From positions 17,717,001-17,781,000 of the forward strand of contig CM073562.1 in NCBI GenBank assembly GCA_037074615.1: a DNA stretch of 64,000 nucleotides, read 5' to 3'. Of this stretch, positions 27,331 through 38,587 are shown in pieces. Within the stretch, counting starts at the first letter, position 1, and the number at the start of each line of letters is the position of its first letter. The notes beneath the pieces are model-generated. The model did not search any database. It worked only from the letters and a program-made list of their open reading frames with translations, and had not been told where the DNA came from. The position numbers and the translations under genes were made by a program. Source of the stretch: Leucaena leucocephala (taxonomy: Eukaryota; Streptophyta; Magnoliopsida; Fabales; Fabaceae).

Positions 27331-30001
27331 TTAGGAGGTTCCATTCTCTGTTGAATGTTCAAATTTGCTGAGACTGAATGAAGAATCCAACCATTGTGAG
27401 CTCTTTGCTCGTTCTACGTAGTGTATAAACTGTTTCTTAGCATCAGGAACATCCAAAGCCAAGTCATCAAGAGATTCTGCAAGCCTTCCAAAGCCCTTCA
27501 TCATCTGGTTCATAGTTATCAGTCCAGATTCAAAGCATTCCTTGAGCAGGCCCCACAACCTGCCATTCTTCTTCTCAATGATTTTCACCAGAGCTTTCTT
27601 CACCACCTCATGGTGGAAAAATGGCATTCCAAGTTCTTTCATACACCGGCACGCCTCCCTTATGTCGCCTCCAGATTCATACTCCTCCAAAAGGTTTACA
27701 ATCTTGTCCTTAACATCTTCAATTTCCCACCCACTTCTGCTGCTTCCCCCTCCACCCCAACACCTTAATATTCTCTCCCCAGAAAGCCTGGCCTTTAGCA
27801 ATGACTTAGCCATTTGAAGAACTTTGCTTCCTATTGAATCTGGTCCCAGGCATTGTGTTCCAATCTCTTCTAAATGTTGTGGGGCCAGGACTTCATCCAC
27901 TACTGCTCTGGCCAGGAACATGGCAAGATCTTCTACCACTACTGGATTATCCAGAGCAGTGTCATCTGCTGATTCTATCAACATCACAAAACCATTGACT
28001 ACATCATCAGCCGGGAAACACAGAGACGACAGAAGAACCGAGGCCATTTCCTTCTCGCGCTTCTTTCGATCCATAGCTAAAGTTATGAGTCTCTTGACAA
28101 AGATTGCATTGAGTTGTGCAGAGCAAGTGTTGTTTTCTTGCTCAAGACAACTAATTACTTCAAATATATCACCTGACAAGAAGTACTCTTGAACTATGGA
28201 CTGAGCCTTTACCTTGAAACTTCTGGCTAAACTTTCTTTTAGCGACTTCTTTTCTGGCCCCATGGAGAGTGATTTTAAAGATGAAACACATAACCAACCC
28301 TCAGATGCTGCCTTGGACATTAGTTTTTGGAGAATTTCACGCGCATTCGGTATGTCGAGTGATAAGTCATCGACAGTGTCAATCAACCGATCAAAGCCCT
28401 TCGAGGTTTGACTGGAGTTGATAAAACCTTCCTCAGCTGCCTCTTTCAAGAGATCTAGTAGGGGACCTTCTGCTTGGCTCCTCTCCATTGCCATTATAAG
28501 AGCCCTTTTCACTATCTCATGATGATAGAATGGAACTTTCAAATCCTTAATGCATCTAAAAGCTTCTTTCTTTTCACCACTTGTTACATATTCTATCAAC
28601 AAATTGTTTATTCTTGCCTTCACATCATCAACTGTCATATTCTTACTTCCTCCCCACCGGCGCTCTATAATTTCTGCATGCAGAGGCGCTGCAAGATAAT
28701 TCTTCTCTGCCTTTTTCAAGACATCAACCCCTTTCGAATCCTTCTGTAAGTAAGCCATCTGTTTCTTCAGAAATGCAGGAGGAAGTATGTCATCAACAAC
28801 GGCTCGAGCCAAGAAAAGCGCTAGAACATCGACCGCGTCTGGTATGTCTACAATCAGGTCATCTGCAGATTCAACTAGTTTACTGAAGCCCTTGTAAACT
28901 TGAGAAGGATCAATTGTGTCAGCATAAAGTGCAGATAGCAGAACAGCAGCCATTTCTTTTTCTTTGTCATGTCTGTCCATTGACATTGAAACAAGCTTTT
29001 TGACAAAATAGTAGCTAAAGTATGGTGTTCCCAGTTCTTTCATTTCATTTTTTACAGCAACAATATCATCAGTTGTAAAATATTCCTCCACTATTATTGT
29101 AGCTTTCTTCTTGTACTCATCTAACTCCCCTACCATTTTATTCTTTTCATTTGAAGGTTCCTTTTCCTGCAAACCACACTTGCTTTCATACTTCTGGGCG
29201 TTAATGATAATTACAAGACATAAACACAAAACAAGTAAACTAGAGATTTGATCTTTTCACAGGTAAATAATATATGATCATTCTATTTTAATGTTTTACC
29301 TCAGTGCTGTCATAGTTTGGATCATGAGGGTCAATAATGTTCATGTCTTCAGTATCAAGCAATCCTCCCCACGTGCCTTTCCCTCCGCAACCTTCTGCAT
29401 TATAAGAAAAGATTAAAACTTTACTCTCAGACATATAAATATCAGAAATTTTTTATTCGTTTCAATCTAAGGCCTTTGTAATCATTTTGAATATTGAATG
29501 TACCTTTCTTTGGTCGTCCATCTCTTGGCGAACGTGAATGCCTTTCGTTCTTTGGACTATGGCTAGGTAACCTTGGAGAAGTGGGAGATGTTGGTGACGT
29601 TGGAGAAATTTTCAAAGTAACGGGGGATGAATCTGCACTTTCTGAAACAGATTGATCAAGCGCGGCACATAAGAATAATTAATCATATATTATTAAGAAA
29701 TGGAACCTAGTAATCCGGATCATGTATGAAGCAATAAGTCCCCATAATAATCTGTCCTAAAGATCTTACCTTTCTTGGGCCATGCATCTCTGGGAGCTTG
29801 TGGGTGCTTATCATGATTTGAACTTTGCTTGCCGCCCTTGATGACTTGGAACCTAGGGGACCTTGGAGAGCCACTGGGTCTCGGTGACTTTGGAGAAGTT
29901 TGCGATGGAGAAACAGATAGTGAATCTGCACTTTTTGAAACTGATTCATGAGCTTTGTGATGCTGATCACTTGATATAGAACCATTATTACTGTTATCCA
30001 T
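27331..30001 (-). CDS. MRF: MA3-repeat translation regulator (MRF/PDCD4-like), 775 aa
   Basis: Four exons: 30001..29770, 29641..29504, 29394..29300 and 29193..27331, with consistent phases and GT-AG introns. The start is MDNSNNGS at 30001. Residues 1-123 are Ser/Pro-rich. Exon 3 supplies the family signature GGKGTWGGLLDTED and DPNYDS. Four MA3 HEAT-like domains follow at about 181-298, 346-453, 488-598 and 650-763. Each has the pattern of a YF/EY helix, F..VVK-type helix, MDR..KEKEMA(A/S)VLLS or shorter, and a GF..L.ES.DDL.LD.P block. MA3 domains bind eIF4A. In Arabidopsis, MRF proteins associate with eIF4A and are linked to TOR-S6K control of translation under energy limitation; the same role here is inferred. 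The N-terminal region is duplicated at exon level (see findings). Intron-side ATGs can extend exon 4 in frame, but the acceptor at 29193 is preferred. Confidence 0.92.
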
Positions 30002-31168
30002 CACATCTATTAATTAACTCTCTAAGCCTTCACTGATATTGACTCTAATCTTTCTATGTATAAACAGAATATCAGCACCATATAAATCAGAATTAAGCTC
30101 CAATCAATGGTACATTAGAGAAGACTTCAATTTCAAAATTCTCCTTGAATCAATCTTCTCTTCTCTTCTCTTCGAATAAAGACAAAGACTAGAAACCACT
30201 TCCCTTCTGTCCTAAAATGATCAGATAAACTTAGGTATAAGGAAGTGTCAAACAATGTCCCTTCAACTCGAGCATTAGAAGAATCAAATGAAAATAGATT
30301 GATTACCTTGTGTCAAAAACCTGAAAGAGCTCAAGCAGGGGCCAGCGATAGGTGTGAGAGTTTTACAGTGTAGCTTTTGTTTGATTCAACCTTAACAGAT
30401 CAACAAGTAGCAGTTGGAATCAGATTAGGGGCAGTAATTGAAGGAGAAAAGACAGTGTTCAAAGGTAGTTGCAAAGTTTGAGGTGTTTCCTTGTGTGTGT
30501 CGGAAATAAAAAAATGCGGATCTTGAACGAGTTTGTCTCGTCTAGGATGCTCCCAACCTTTGGAAATAGTAAAGGAAAAAGGGCCTTCGTTTTTGGACCA
30601 AGTAAACTGGTGACTGCTAAAATATAGGTAAGGCTGTCGTTTGTCAAGCGGGCAGTAACTAAAATTTCAGAATATGTCAATGATTAATGAATATGATTGA
30701 TGGAAAATGTTCTTGGGAATTTCTGTTATTGCCTCTTTCAAGTTTCAAACAATTCCATAGATTTTGCCTAACCCCAAAAATTCAAAAACTGAATTTTGTC
30801 AAATAGTATTAGCTGCGCCTGATTGTAAGAATAGAGATTTTCTTTAAAAATAGTAAAAATGGCCAAAGAATAATATCCTAATATAATCTAATTGAATCCA
30901 AACCTTATTATTAACTTAAAATATTTCATATGTATCAGTACAAATTTATGATAAATCACCTTATTTTTAAATTGTTAATGTTATAGCTATTTTAGATATT
31001 CATGCAAGTTTAGTTTCCCGCTAAAATATATATAGTAGAAAATGAGACTCTCTCTCTCCATATGGGATCCAAATTCGCTCATGAAGGTCAACCAATGTTA
31101 AGACTAACTACTGTAGTCTACCGCCCGATTGTCTCGAATTCGCAGTGAAGTTGGAGGCTGAAGCGACC
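30002..31168. other. Divergent intergenic region, MRF-like gene and PUS3 pseudogene
   Basis: 30002-30480 probably carries the MRF-like 5' UTR and promoter, with an ACTTCCCTTCTG pyrimidine-rich patch and CTCTTCTCTTCTCTTCG near 30158-30175. 30700-31060 is AT-rich. 31040-31168 has a CTCTCTCTCT stretch and is the likely old leader of the plus-strand PUS3 copy. No further gene is seen. Confidence 0.45.
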
Positions 31169-34100
31169 ATGTCGAAGAAAGATGCTGACTTTGTAGCCAG
31201 CCTGCAATCCCAGATTGATGCTCTTCAAACCAGGGTTAAGGTATTCCTGTCATTGCAATTTCCGTTGTTATTAGTCTCTGTTTATTTGCCAGGAAAATGG
31301 GAAAACCAAAACGAGGAACTCAAAGGAAACGACTTTCTTGCTTTCTGGGGTTAACTGGGATTTACTGTTTAGACGGGGAATGTTTTCTGAGTACAATGAC
31401 TTTGGCTTCTCCTGCTTGATTAGCATACCTGCAAGTATTCTCAGTTTGTCTCGTTTTAGTTCTTGTAGCTTGTAAAGCTTAGGAATTATTGCTTCTTACA
31501 CTTGTGCACTTTCTGAAACATCGTTTGAGATACTGCTATCAATTAAATGTGTGTTGCTGTATCCTCTGTAAGCTTTAAAGGGATACATGAATTATAGAAT
31601 AGATAAATTTTCGATAACTTTATTAAGACCATCTAAAGCTTCATGGTTAATTGCGAAGTTGACTCAGAGTATAGGTTGAGTAGAACTCGCTTGTTTATTA
31701 GGCATTACCCTATTGTTTTTTCATTTCCTTGTAAGTTTGCTGTATCGGATAGTGGAAAGTTCAGATCCCATATTTGGTTCACTATAAAAACAAGTAGACA
31801 ACAATGCCCAAGCATGTGCGGTTGTCCATTTTTTGGCATCCTATATATCCATGTTTTAGTATGATAATCATATTCATATTACCATCACAAATGCAGGCAT
31901 ATAAGACATTAGATCTTTTACATACGTGCCTGAATATATTAATAAACCCAACACCTTCATATAATCATAGGAAAAAATAAAGGGGATAAATGTGTGTCTA
32001 ATCATCCTCTGTTGTTAATTCTAACAAGGAGGGCTGGTTTTCAATTAATAGACTGAACATAATTTTTTGCTGCTGTAGTTTTTTTTTTCTGTTTCTATCA
32101 GTACAGAAACTGTAATCAGAGTCTGGACGTAAATCTAGTTTGCAATTTCATATGTTGTTTTTCTTATTGGACTCTGATTCCTAAATCAGGAATTAGAGGC
32201 TGAAAATGCAAAGCAATTGTCTCAACTCACAGACTGTAGCAATCACGAGGTTAGCTAATATTTTCTTTTTAAGTTCTTGGCATTGTGAGGTTTATGGACC
32301 ATCTCGGTTTTCAGTTAGGAAAAATTTACTCCAGGAAAAGAAAGGTAAAAATACTCTACTGCATTATTTAGGGATATTAAATTGTGATGCAGATGGAGAA
32401 GTTACATAGTTCTGATGACAAACACATGAAATCAAAAAATGGAAACACACAGACAGAAGAGAAGATACAAAAAATGCCAGGTTCCCCCCTCTCCTTATCA
32501 TTTTTTAAAGTTTAGTTTTAATAATACGATTGCCACTGTAATCATAATAGCACCTAATATACTGTTAGAGCACTTGAGCGTATGATAATGTATCTTACTT
32601 TCTTGTCATGAGAGAATTCGGACCGTTAGGCTGCATATGTGAATTACCCTTAAATCTTGACACAGGCTATCATTCGATGCTTATCAAACATACCAAGAGA
32701 TATGTTGCTCTGAAAGTCATGTAGTTTGGAAAAAGGTATATGCTATCCTTTTTTTTTTCTGGGTTTGTTTTCTTTCTAAAACAAGCATAGGAGCACGAGG
32801 CGTGCAATGAGCACAGAGCTAACTATTTTTTCGCCTTTTACTAAAAAACAAGAATGTAAGCTGTGCCCTATAAAGGAAAGACAGATATGTGGTATATTTC
32901 ATATAATTCATTTTTCAATGCAACACAAACATATGGTACAACTTTTATGATTTTAAGGTCATGATATATTATTTAAATAGTTTAAGTTTTAATGAGTATG
33001 TTTGGGCAGCTTTAGAGGTTCCTTTGGAGATGACATGACTGTGCTTAGAGTCTTTTAGAATCTGAATTTTGCATGCAGGTTTAATATCACCTTCAGTTGA
33101 ATTGGAAGAATCTGGAGTGCCTCACCTTCCATTATTTCACTGTCTTGTTTATATTTATTGAATTAGAATTATGTAATGATATGTGATAAAGAATATTACG
33201 GTTTTTTGACTATCTGCTAAATGCAGGTTCTATGGTTTTTCTTCAGAGGGACAAATGGATCCAACTGTTGAGGTTTGTTTTTACGCAGATTTTTAAGCCA
33301 TTTTTTCCATAAGCTGCACAAATTCTTCATGCATACTAGCTAGCAGAATTATCTATACTCATCGCACAACTGAATGTATATTACCAATTATCCATGCGAT
33401 GGATGAAGAGTTCTGAATTTCCCCCAGTATTAATATTCTGAAGTCAGCAAGTGAATGCCTATGTGTAATCTATCATCTATAGTTTTGTTACAGTCTGAGG
33501 TTTTTAAAGCTCTCGAGAAAACAAGGCTATTGGTTGGTGACAGGAAGGAGTCACAATATTCAAGATGTGGTAGAACAGACAAAGGTGTTTCTTCTGTTGG
33601 ACAAGTTGACTTTAGATGAAAAGAAAAAATGGGAAAAAAAGAAAGAAAAATACACTTCCTACTAGCAATGACAGATAAATATCAATGTTACATAGTTTGT
33701 ATGAGTTCCCGTTTATACTTTTCCAACTGTTAAGATCGCAATAGCAATCATTGTAGAACCTGCTTCTATGGCAAATCCTCGTAGGATAAGTTGAGGCTGT
33801 TTGGAACAATGCTAAATAAAATTCTAAATGGAAGACAAGGAAATTTTATGCGGACAATTTGAAGTAAGTTAATAAATTTCCATTTAACTATGTGGCCCTT
33901 AAAAGGTAGCTATGTTAAGCATCGGTTTTAGTTCATATGGCGGTATTCTTGTATTTATTTCAGCCATTTCGGCTAAATTTAATTATTGATATATGGAGCA
34001 TCATATTTTCTGTTAATCAATTACTCAATTGGTTCTTATGAAGGCTAAATTTTGAAGCAGGTAATAGCTCCTTTCTTAAGATCAAACCTCAAGGTATCAG

Positions 34101-34787
34101 GAACAAAAAATAGAAATGCTGGAGAAATTTTTTCAGAAGAGAAAAATGTCTAGCACAAAGTCCTTTTGAACAATGAGATTACTTTCCTTTTGTGGTTACT
34201 TATTGTTTGTTGTTATAAGATGTTTTTAAGTTTTATGTCCATTGAGTTACATATTAATGATAAAAAATGGAGGCATCTTGATTTTAGGCGATTGTAAATT
34301 TGGCTTTAGTAATGGTATTTGGCATTTTATATTTGCCAGAGCAAAAGAGGTTACTGTTTACCATATTTTTTTGTGTCATTTGTTTCTCCAGCATTGTTTA
34401 TACTGAGTTGTATTCTGTTTCTTCCCTTTTTTGAATAAATTTAACACGCCTTTTGCAGAAGGGGAAATTGATTATGTAAAGGTGCTAAATCGAGTCCTTC
34501 CTAATGATATTCGAATTCTGGGTTGGTGTCCTGTTCCTGTTGATTTCCGTGCAAGGTGTGTCTGCTTCATTTGTAACTTTGCTTTGTCTTTTGATGATCA
34601 AGTTATACGGGGAATTGGTGACGGCCAGAGCCATACAGGAGCAGGGAATTGCTATTTTTGTTATAGCATGTTGGAAGATTCCCCCCCCCCCTCCCCCAGG
34701 CCCCCAACTCTGGGTGCTTGTTAATTAACCATATTTGAAACTCCATCAAGTTGCACTATAATAGGGAAAATATTCACAGTTCCCAAC

Positions 34788-36302
34788 TGATAGGGACATT
34801 GTATGGGTAAAGTCCCACATCGGGTAGTATGGGCTACTTGATGGGGTATTTAAACTCTTGGCTCTCCCTCCCTAACAGCTAGCTTTTGGGGATGGGCTCT
34901 CCAAGGGTTTGGATACCTATCAATGGTATCAGAGCCGGTTGTCGACCAAACGGAAAGGGCTACCTGCGGAGGGGCTGACCGGCGATCGCCGATCCGGCCA
35001 AGGGCCGAGTGAAGCGCCGTAGTGTGGAGCCGCCGGGACGTCGGCTTTCCGGGGAGGGTGTATTGATAGGGACATTGTATGGGTAAAGTCCCACATCGGG
35101 TAGTATGGGCTACTTGATGGGGTATTTAAACTCTTGGCTCTCCCTCCCTAACAGCTAGCTTTTGGGGATGGGCTCTCCAAGGGTTTGGATACCTATCAAT
35201 GGTATCAGAGCCGGTTGTCGACCAAACGGAAAGGGCTACCTGCGGAGGGGCTGACCGGCGATCGCCGATCCGGCCAAGGGCCGAGTGAAGCGCCGTAGTG
35301 TGGAGCCGCCGGGACGTCGGCTTTCCGGGGAGGGTGTATTGATAGGGACATTGTATGGGTAAAGTCCCACATCGGGTAGTATGGGCTACTTGATGGGGTA
35401 TTTAAACTCTTGGCTCTCCCTCCCTAACAGCTAGCTTTTGGGGATGGGCTCTCCAAGGGTTTGGATACCTATCAATGGTATCAGAGCCGGTTGTCGACCA
35501 AACGGAAAGGGCTACCTGCGGAGGGGCTGACCGGCGATCGCCGATCCGGCCAAGGGCCGAGTGAAGCGCCGTAGTGTGGAGCCGCCGGGACGTCGGCTTT
35601 CCGGGGAGGGTGTATTGATAGGGACATTGTATGGGTAAAGTCCCACATCGGGTAGTATGGGCTACTTGATGGGGTATTTAAACTCTTGGCTCTCCCTCCC
35701 TAACAGCTAGCTTTTGGGGATGGGCTCTCCAAGGGTTTGGATACCTATCAATGGTATCAGAGCCGGTTGTCGACCAAACGGAAAGGGCTACCTGCGGAGG
35801 GGCTGACCGGCGATCGCCGATCCGGCCAAGGGCCGAGTGAAGCGCCGTAGTGTGGAGCCGCCGGGACGTCGGCTTTCCGGGGAGGGTGTATTGATAGGGA
35901 CATTGTATGGGTAAAGTCCCACATCGGGTAGTATGGGCTACTTGATGGGGTATTTAAACTCTTGGCTCTCCCTCCCTAACAGCTAGCTTTTGGGGATGGG
36001 CTCTCCAAGGGTTTGGATACCTATCAATGGTATCAGAGCCGGTTGTCGACCAAACGGAAAGGGCTACCTGCGGAGGGGCTGACCGGCGATCGCCGATCCG
36101 GCCAAGGGCCGAGTGAAGCGCCGTAGTGTGGAGCCGCCGGGACGTCGGCTTTCCGGGGAGGGTGTATTGATAGGGACATTGTATGGGTAAAGTCCCACAT
36201 CGGGTAGTATGGGCTACTTGATGGGGTATTTAAACTCTTGGCTCTCCCTCCCTAACAGCTAGCTTTTGGGGATGGGCTCTCCAAGGGTTTGGATACCTAT
36301 CA
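34788..36302 (+). mobile_element. Tandemly arrayed TRIM retrotransposon: 6 LTRs, 5 internal domains
   Basis: The 1515-bp element is exactly 5 x 276 + 135. LTRs of 135 bp lie at 34788-34922, 35064-35198, 35340-35474, 35616-35750, 35892-36026 and 36168-36302. Each starts TGATAGG and ends CCTATCA (7-bp inverted ends, canonical TG...CA). Each of the five internal domains (141 bp) begins with A then TGGTATCAGAGCC, the primer-binding site complementary to initiator tRNA-Met, and ends with the purine-rich CCGGGGAGGGTG tract. The whole array is flanked by CCAAC at 34783-34787 and 36303-36307, a 5-bp target-site duplication. By eye all units are identical. There is no coding capacity, so it depends on proteins from autonomous elements. 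The LTR contains CCCACATCGG, a motif often seen in plant TRIM LTRs, and a TATTTAAA candidate TATA box. The primer-binding-site orientation sets the plus strand. Confidence 0.96.
34924..34936 (+). other. Retroelement primer-binding site (initiator tRNA-Met), first of five
   Basis: TGGTATCAGAGCC lies one base after the first LTR end (34922) and matches the complement of the plant initiator tRNA-Met 3' end. It recurs every 276 bp (35200, 35476, 35752, 36028). Confidence 0.92.
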
Positions 36303-37881
36303 CCAACCCTCTTAACCTGTTATCACTGATCACTTTCTCCATTCGCTTGGTCAATCAGGTTCAGCTGTTTAAGCAGGGAGTATAAATATTTTTTCTGGAG
36401 AGAAAACTTGAATATTCAGGTAGGAAACCCATTTTCCTTTGTAATTTTTGTAAATTCTTGAACTCTTTTACCTGTCTATGATTATACCCTAGACTTAAAA
36501 GGCTCATAACTAATGAGCTGCGCATGCTTTTCTTTGTATAATGTCCCATGGAGAGCGCTGCCAAGAAGTTTTTAGGAGAACATGACTTCAGGCACAACTA
36601 TAGGCGGCATATCACCTTGTTTGAGATGTCTCCCACTAATGTGAGGTTAAAATCGGTAGACAATTTTTCTGATCTTTTGTGTATGTTGTCCTAAATTACC
36701 TTTGAAAATCCACAGGGCTCAAATGAGGAACACTTAACACCTGGGTCATTTCAGAATTCAGAGTTATGATGGCTTTGTGTATTTAAGAACTTGCATAAAT
36801 GTATCATCCTTACTAGAACTAGCAATTTATCACTTGGAGTTGTTATGGACTCTATAGTCTGAGCAATTTTTTTCAATCTACCTTCAGGTATGGTGATAAT
36901 CTACTCTGGGTGATTAAAATCAAAGGTTCAGCTTTTCTATGGCATCAGGTTCGCTGCATGGTTGCCATTCTATTCAGGGTTGGCAAAGGTCTTGAATATC
37001 CAGATGTGCATATCCACATGCTCATATATAAATTTATATTTTAAATAGACGTCTCCTTGTTGAATATTTAAGCATTGTGAAATTACTATAGAACAAGTCT
37101 CCATGTCTGTTATAAGCCTCTGCTGTTTGTGCTAATGACTATAAATTCTTTAATGTTTAAATTTGTAGGGGATTGATGTTTTACTGGACACTAACAGAAC
37201 TTCCAGGAATCCCCAGTATATTATGGCAGCAGAGATTCCATTGGTTCTTCAGTCTTGTGAATTTGAAGATATTAGATTTATGTGTTCATCAGGTATATCT
37301 TTAATGTTTAGACTTCAAGATGGTTCTTATTCAAGCATCGTCAACTCATAGAGCAGCTTAATAATACAAAAAATTAACTGTTTTTATATCCAGATGCTGA
37401 AGAAGCCTTGCTTTTACACATGGTGAATGTATGCCCAACTTACCAGCTTCAAGCTGCAATCTTCCATGAAGCTATTCTTAATCGTGTGTCTCCATCAGAT
37501 GGTACTGCAAATATCAATTATGAATTCCATTCCAATTTCGTATATTTTTTGTTAAAATTATTTGTTATGATTCGTGATGCCAATTCCTTTTCCAGATCAA
37601 AGCTTGAAGCATCATGGAGGAACCAAGAAGAGAGCTTCGCATGTCCCTCTTCTGTCACGACCAACTGAGCGTGAGTTATACCGGAAAAATTACCATTCTT
37701 TTTCATAAAATAATGTAGTTTTTAAGTATATCAATTTGATTGGTTTCTTCCTCTGATTGAATTCGATCCAGCATCATATGAGGGGGGCGCGCCGGATTCA
37801 ACTCAACATGAAGATTCCACCAATCATAATTTCAATTCAAGACGCGTTCTATATCTTGTTTTCTGTGGGTTGTACAAATAG

Positions 37882-38587
37882 TTGTCCACTTATTTCTTAA
37901 TTAAATTCTAGTTTTGCTTTGGGGTTAAGGAGGCATTGTTGGTGCAATTTTTTCTTTTTAAAATTGATATATCAAGTTTGGGTGAATTAGGTGTAAGGCT
38001 CACAAGGGCCAAGTATACTTTCATGCTCAATAAGCATTTATAAAAGTATTTACAGATCATAATTCTCACATCGGTAGTATGATTTAAATTCACGATTTTA
38101 AAATCATGATCTTTAAGTTATAAGCTAACTCTTTAATAATATTTTTTTTTTGTTACTTGTGAACTAATGTCTTTTTTTAATAGATTGTTTCTTAGCTATT
38201 GATATCAAAACGATGACTCAATAGTGTAGTATAACTCCAAAATGACTTTCTCATTACATCAATAAACATTCAAGAATGTAATGGGAATTAAATGAATAAA
38301 CTTAAAACGTATCACCAAAGCCACCCTGACGATGAAAGGCTATGTATTCATGTCAGTTATGCTATCATTCATAATAGAATTGGAAAGCTTCCATGACAAT
38401 GTGAACTGAACAAGGGACTATAAAGCAACCACACAACGTGGGATTGTATTTCTACATTCTACAGGGAAGCCTAGCATCTATGATCTAAATACTCAACTCG
38501 TGAATGACCCAAGTTCTAATAAAATAGAACCCCTCAGAAGTTAGAGTATGAACAATTCCATACAAGACTAACTTTTTTACAGTCTAA
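37882..38587. other. Intergenic, 3' flanks of the PUS3 copy and the sphingoid hydroxylase
   Basis: Convergent gene ends. The stretch is AT-rich and the right half probably contains the hydroxylase 3' UTR. No recognisable gene. Confidence 0.5.

Larger units (their letters stand above)
31169..37881 (+). pseudogene. DEG1: tRNA pseudouridine synthase PUS3/DEG1 (TruA family), degenerate copy
   Basis: Exon-like blocks: 31169..31240, 32190..32249, 32393..32482, 32666..32735, 33227..33272, 33494..33604, 34061..34147, 34459..34555, 36359..36419, ~36548..36645, 36888..37005, 37169..37292, 37394..37501, 37596..37670 and 37772..37881. The PUS3 core is clear: catalytic motif GRTDKGVS (33494 block), LGWCPVPVDF, FSCLSREYKYFFW, GSAFLWHQVRCMVA, CPTYQLQAAIFHEA. 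Intact PUS3 enzymes make pseudouridine 38/39 in tRNA anticodon arms. Lesions seen: TAG at 32722-32724 where the family has Tyr in VMYFG; incompatible phases between the third and fourth blocks; no donor in the needed phase after 34147; no AG acceptor before 36548; and about 10 residues missing between HDFR and HNYRR at 36592. Several lesions together argue for a pseudogene rather than one sequencing error. A 1.5-kb TRIM array sits in the intron 34556-36358. Confidence 0.85.

Noticed and set aside
27421..28411. Several plus-strand ORFs across the MRF-like gene
   Set aside because: Antisense shadows of the long MA3 exon, which has clear domain content on the minus strand.
34431..34728. Two overlapping ORFs at the PUS3 intron border
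   Set aside because: They start in intron text, contain the real PUS3 block 34459-34555 and then read into the following intron and its poly-C tract.
34788..36302. CRISPR-like or satellite interpretation of the 276-bp repeats
   Set aside because: Units are contiguous without spacers, have LTR ends, a tRNA primer-binding site, a purine tract and one outer target-site duplication, so a TRIM array explains everything.
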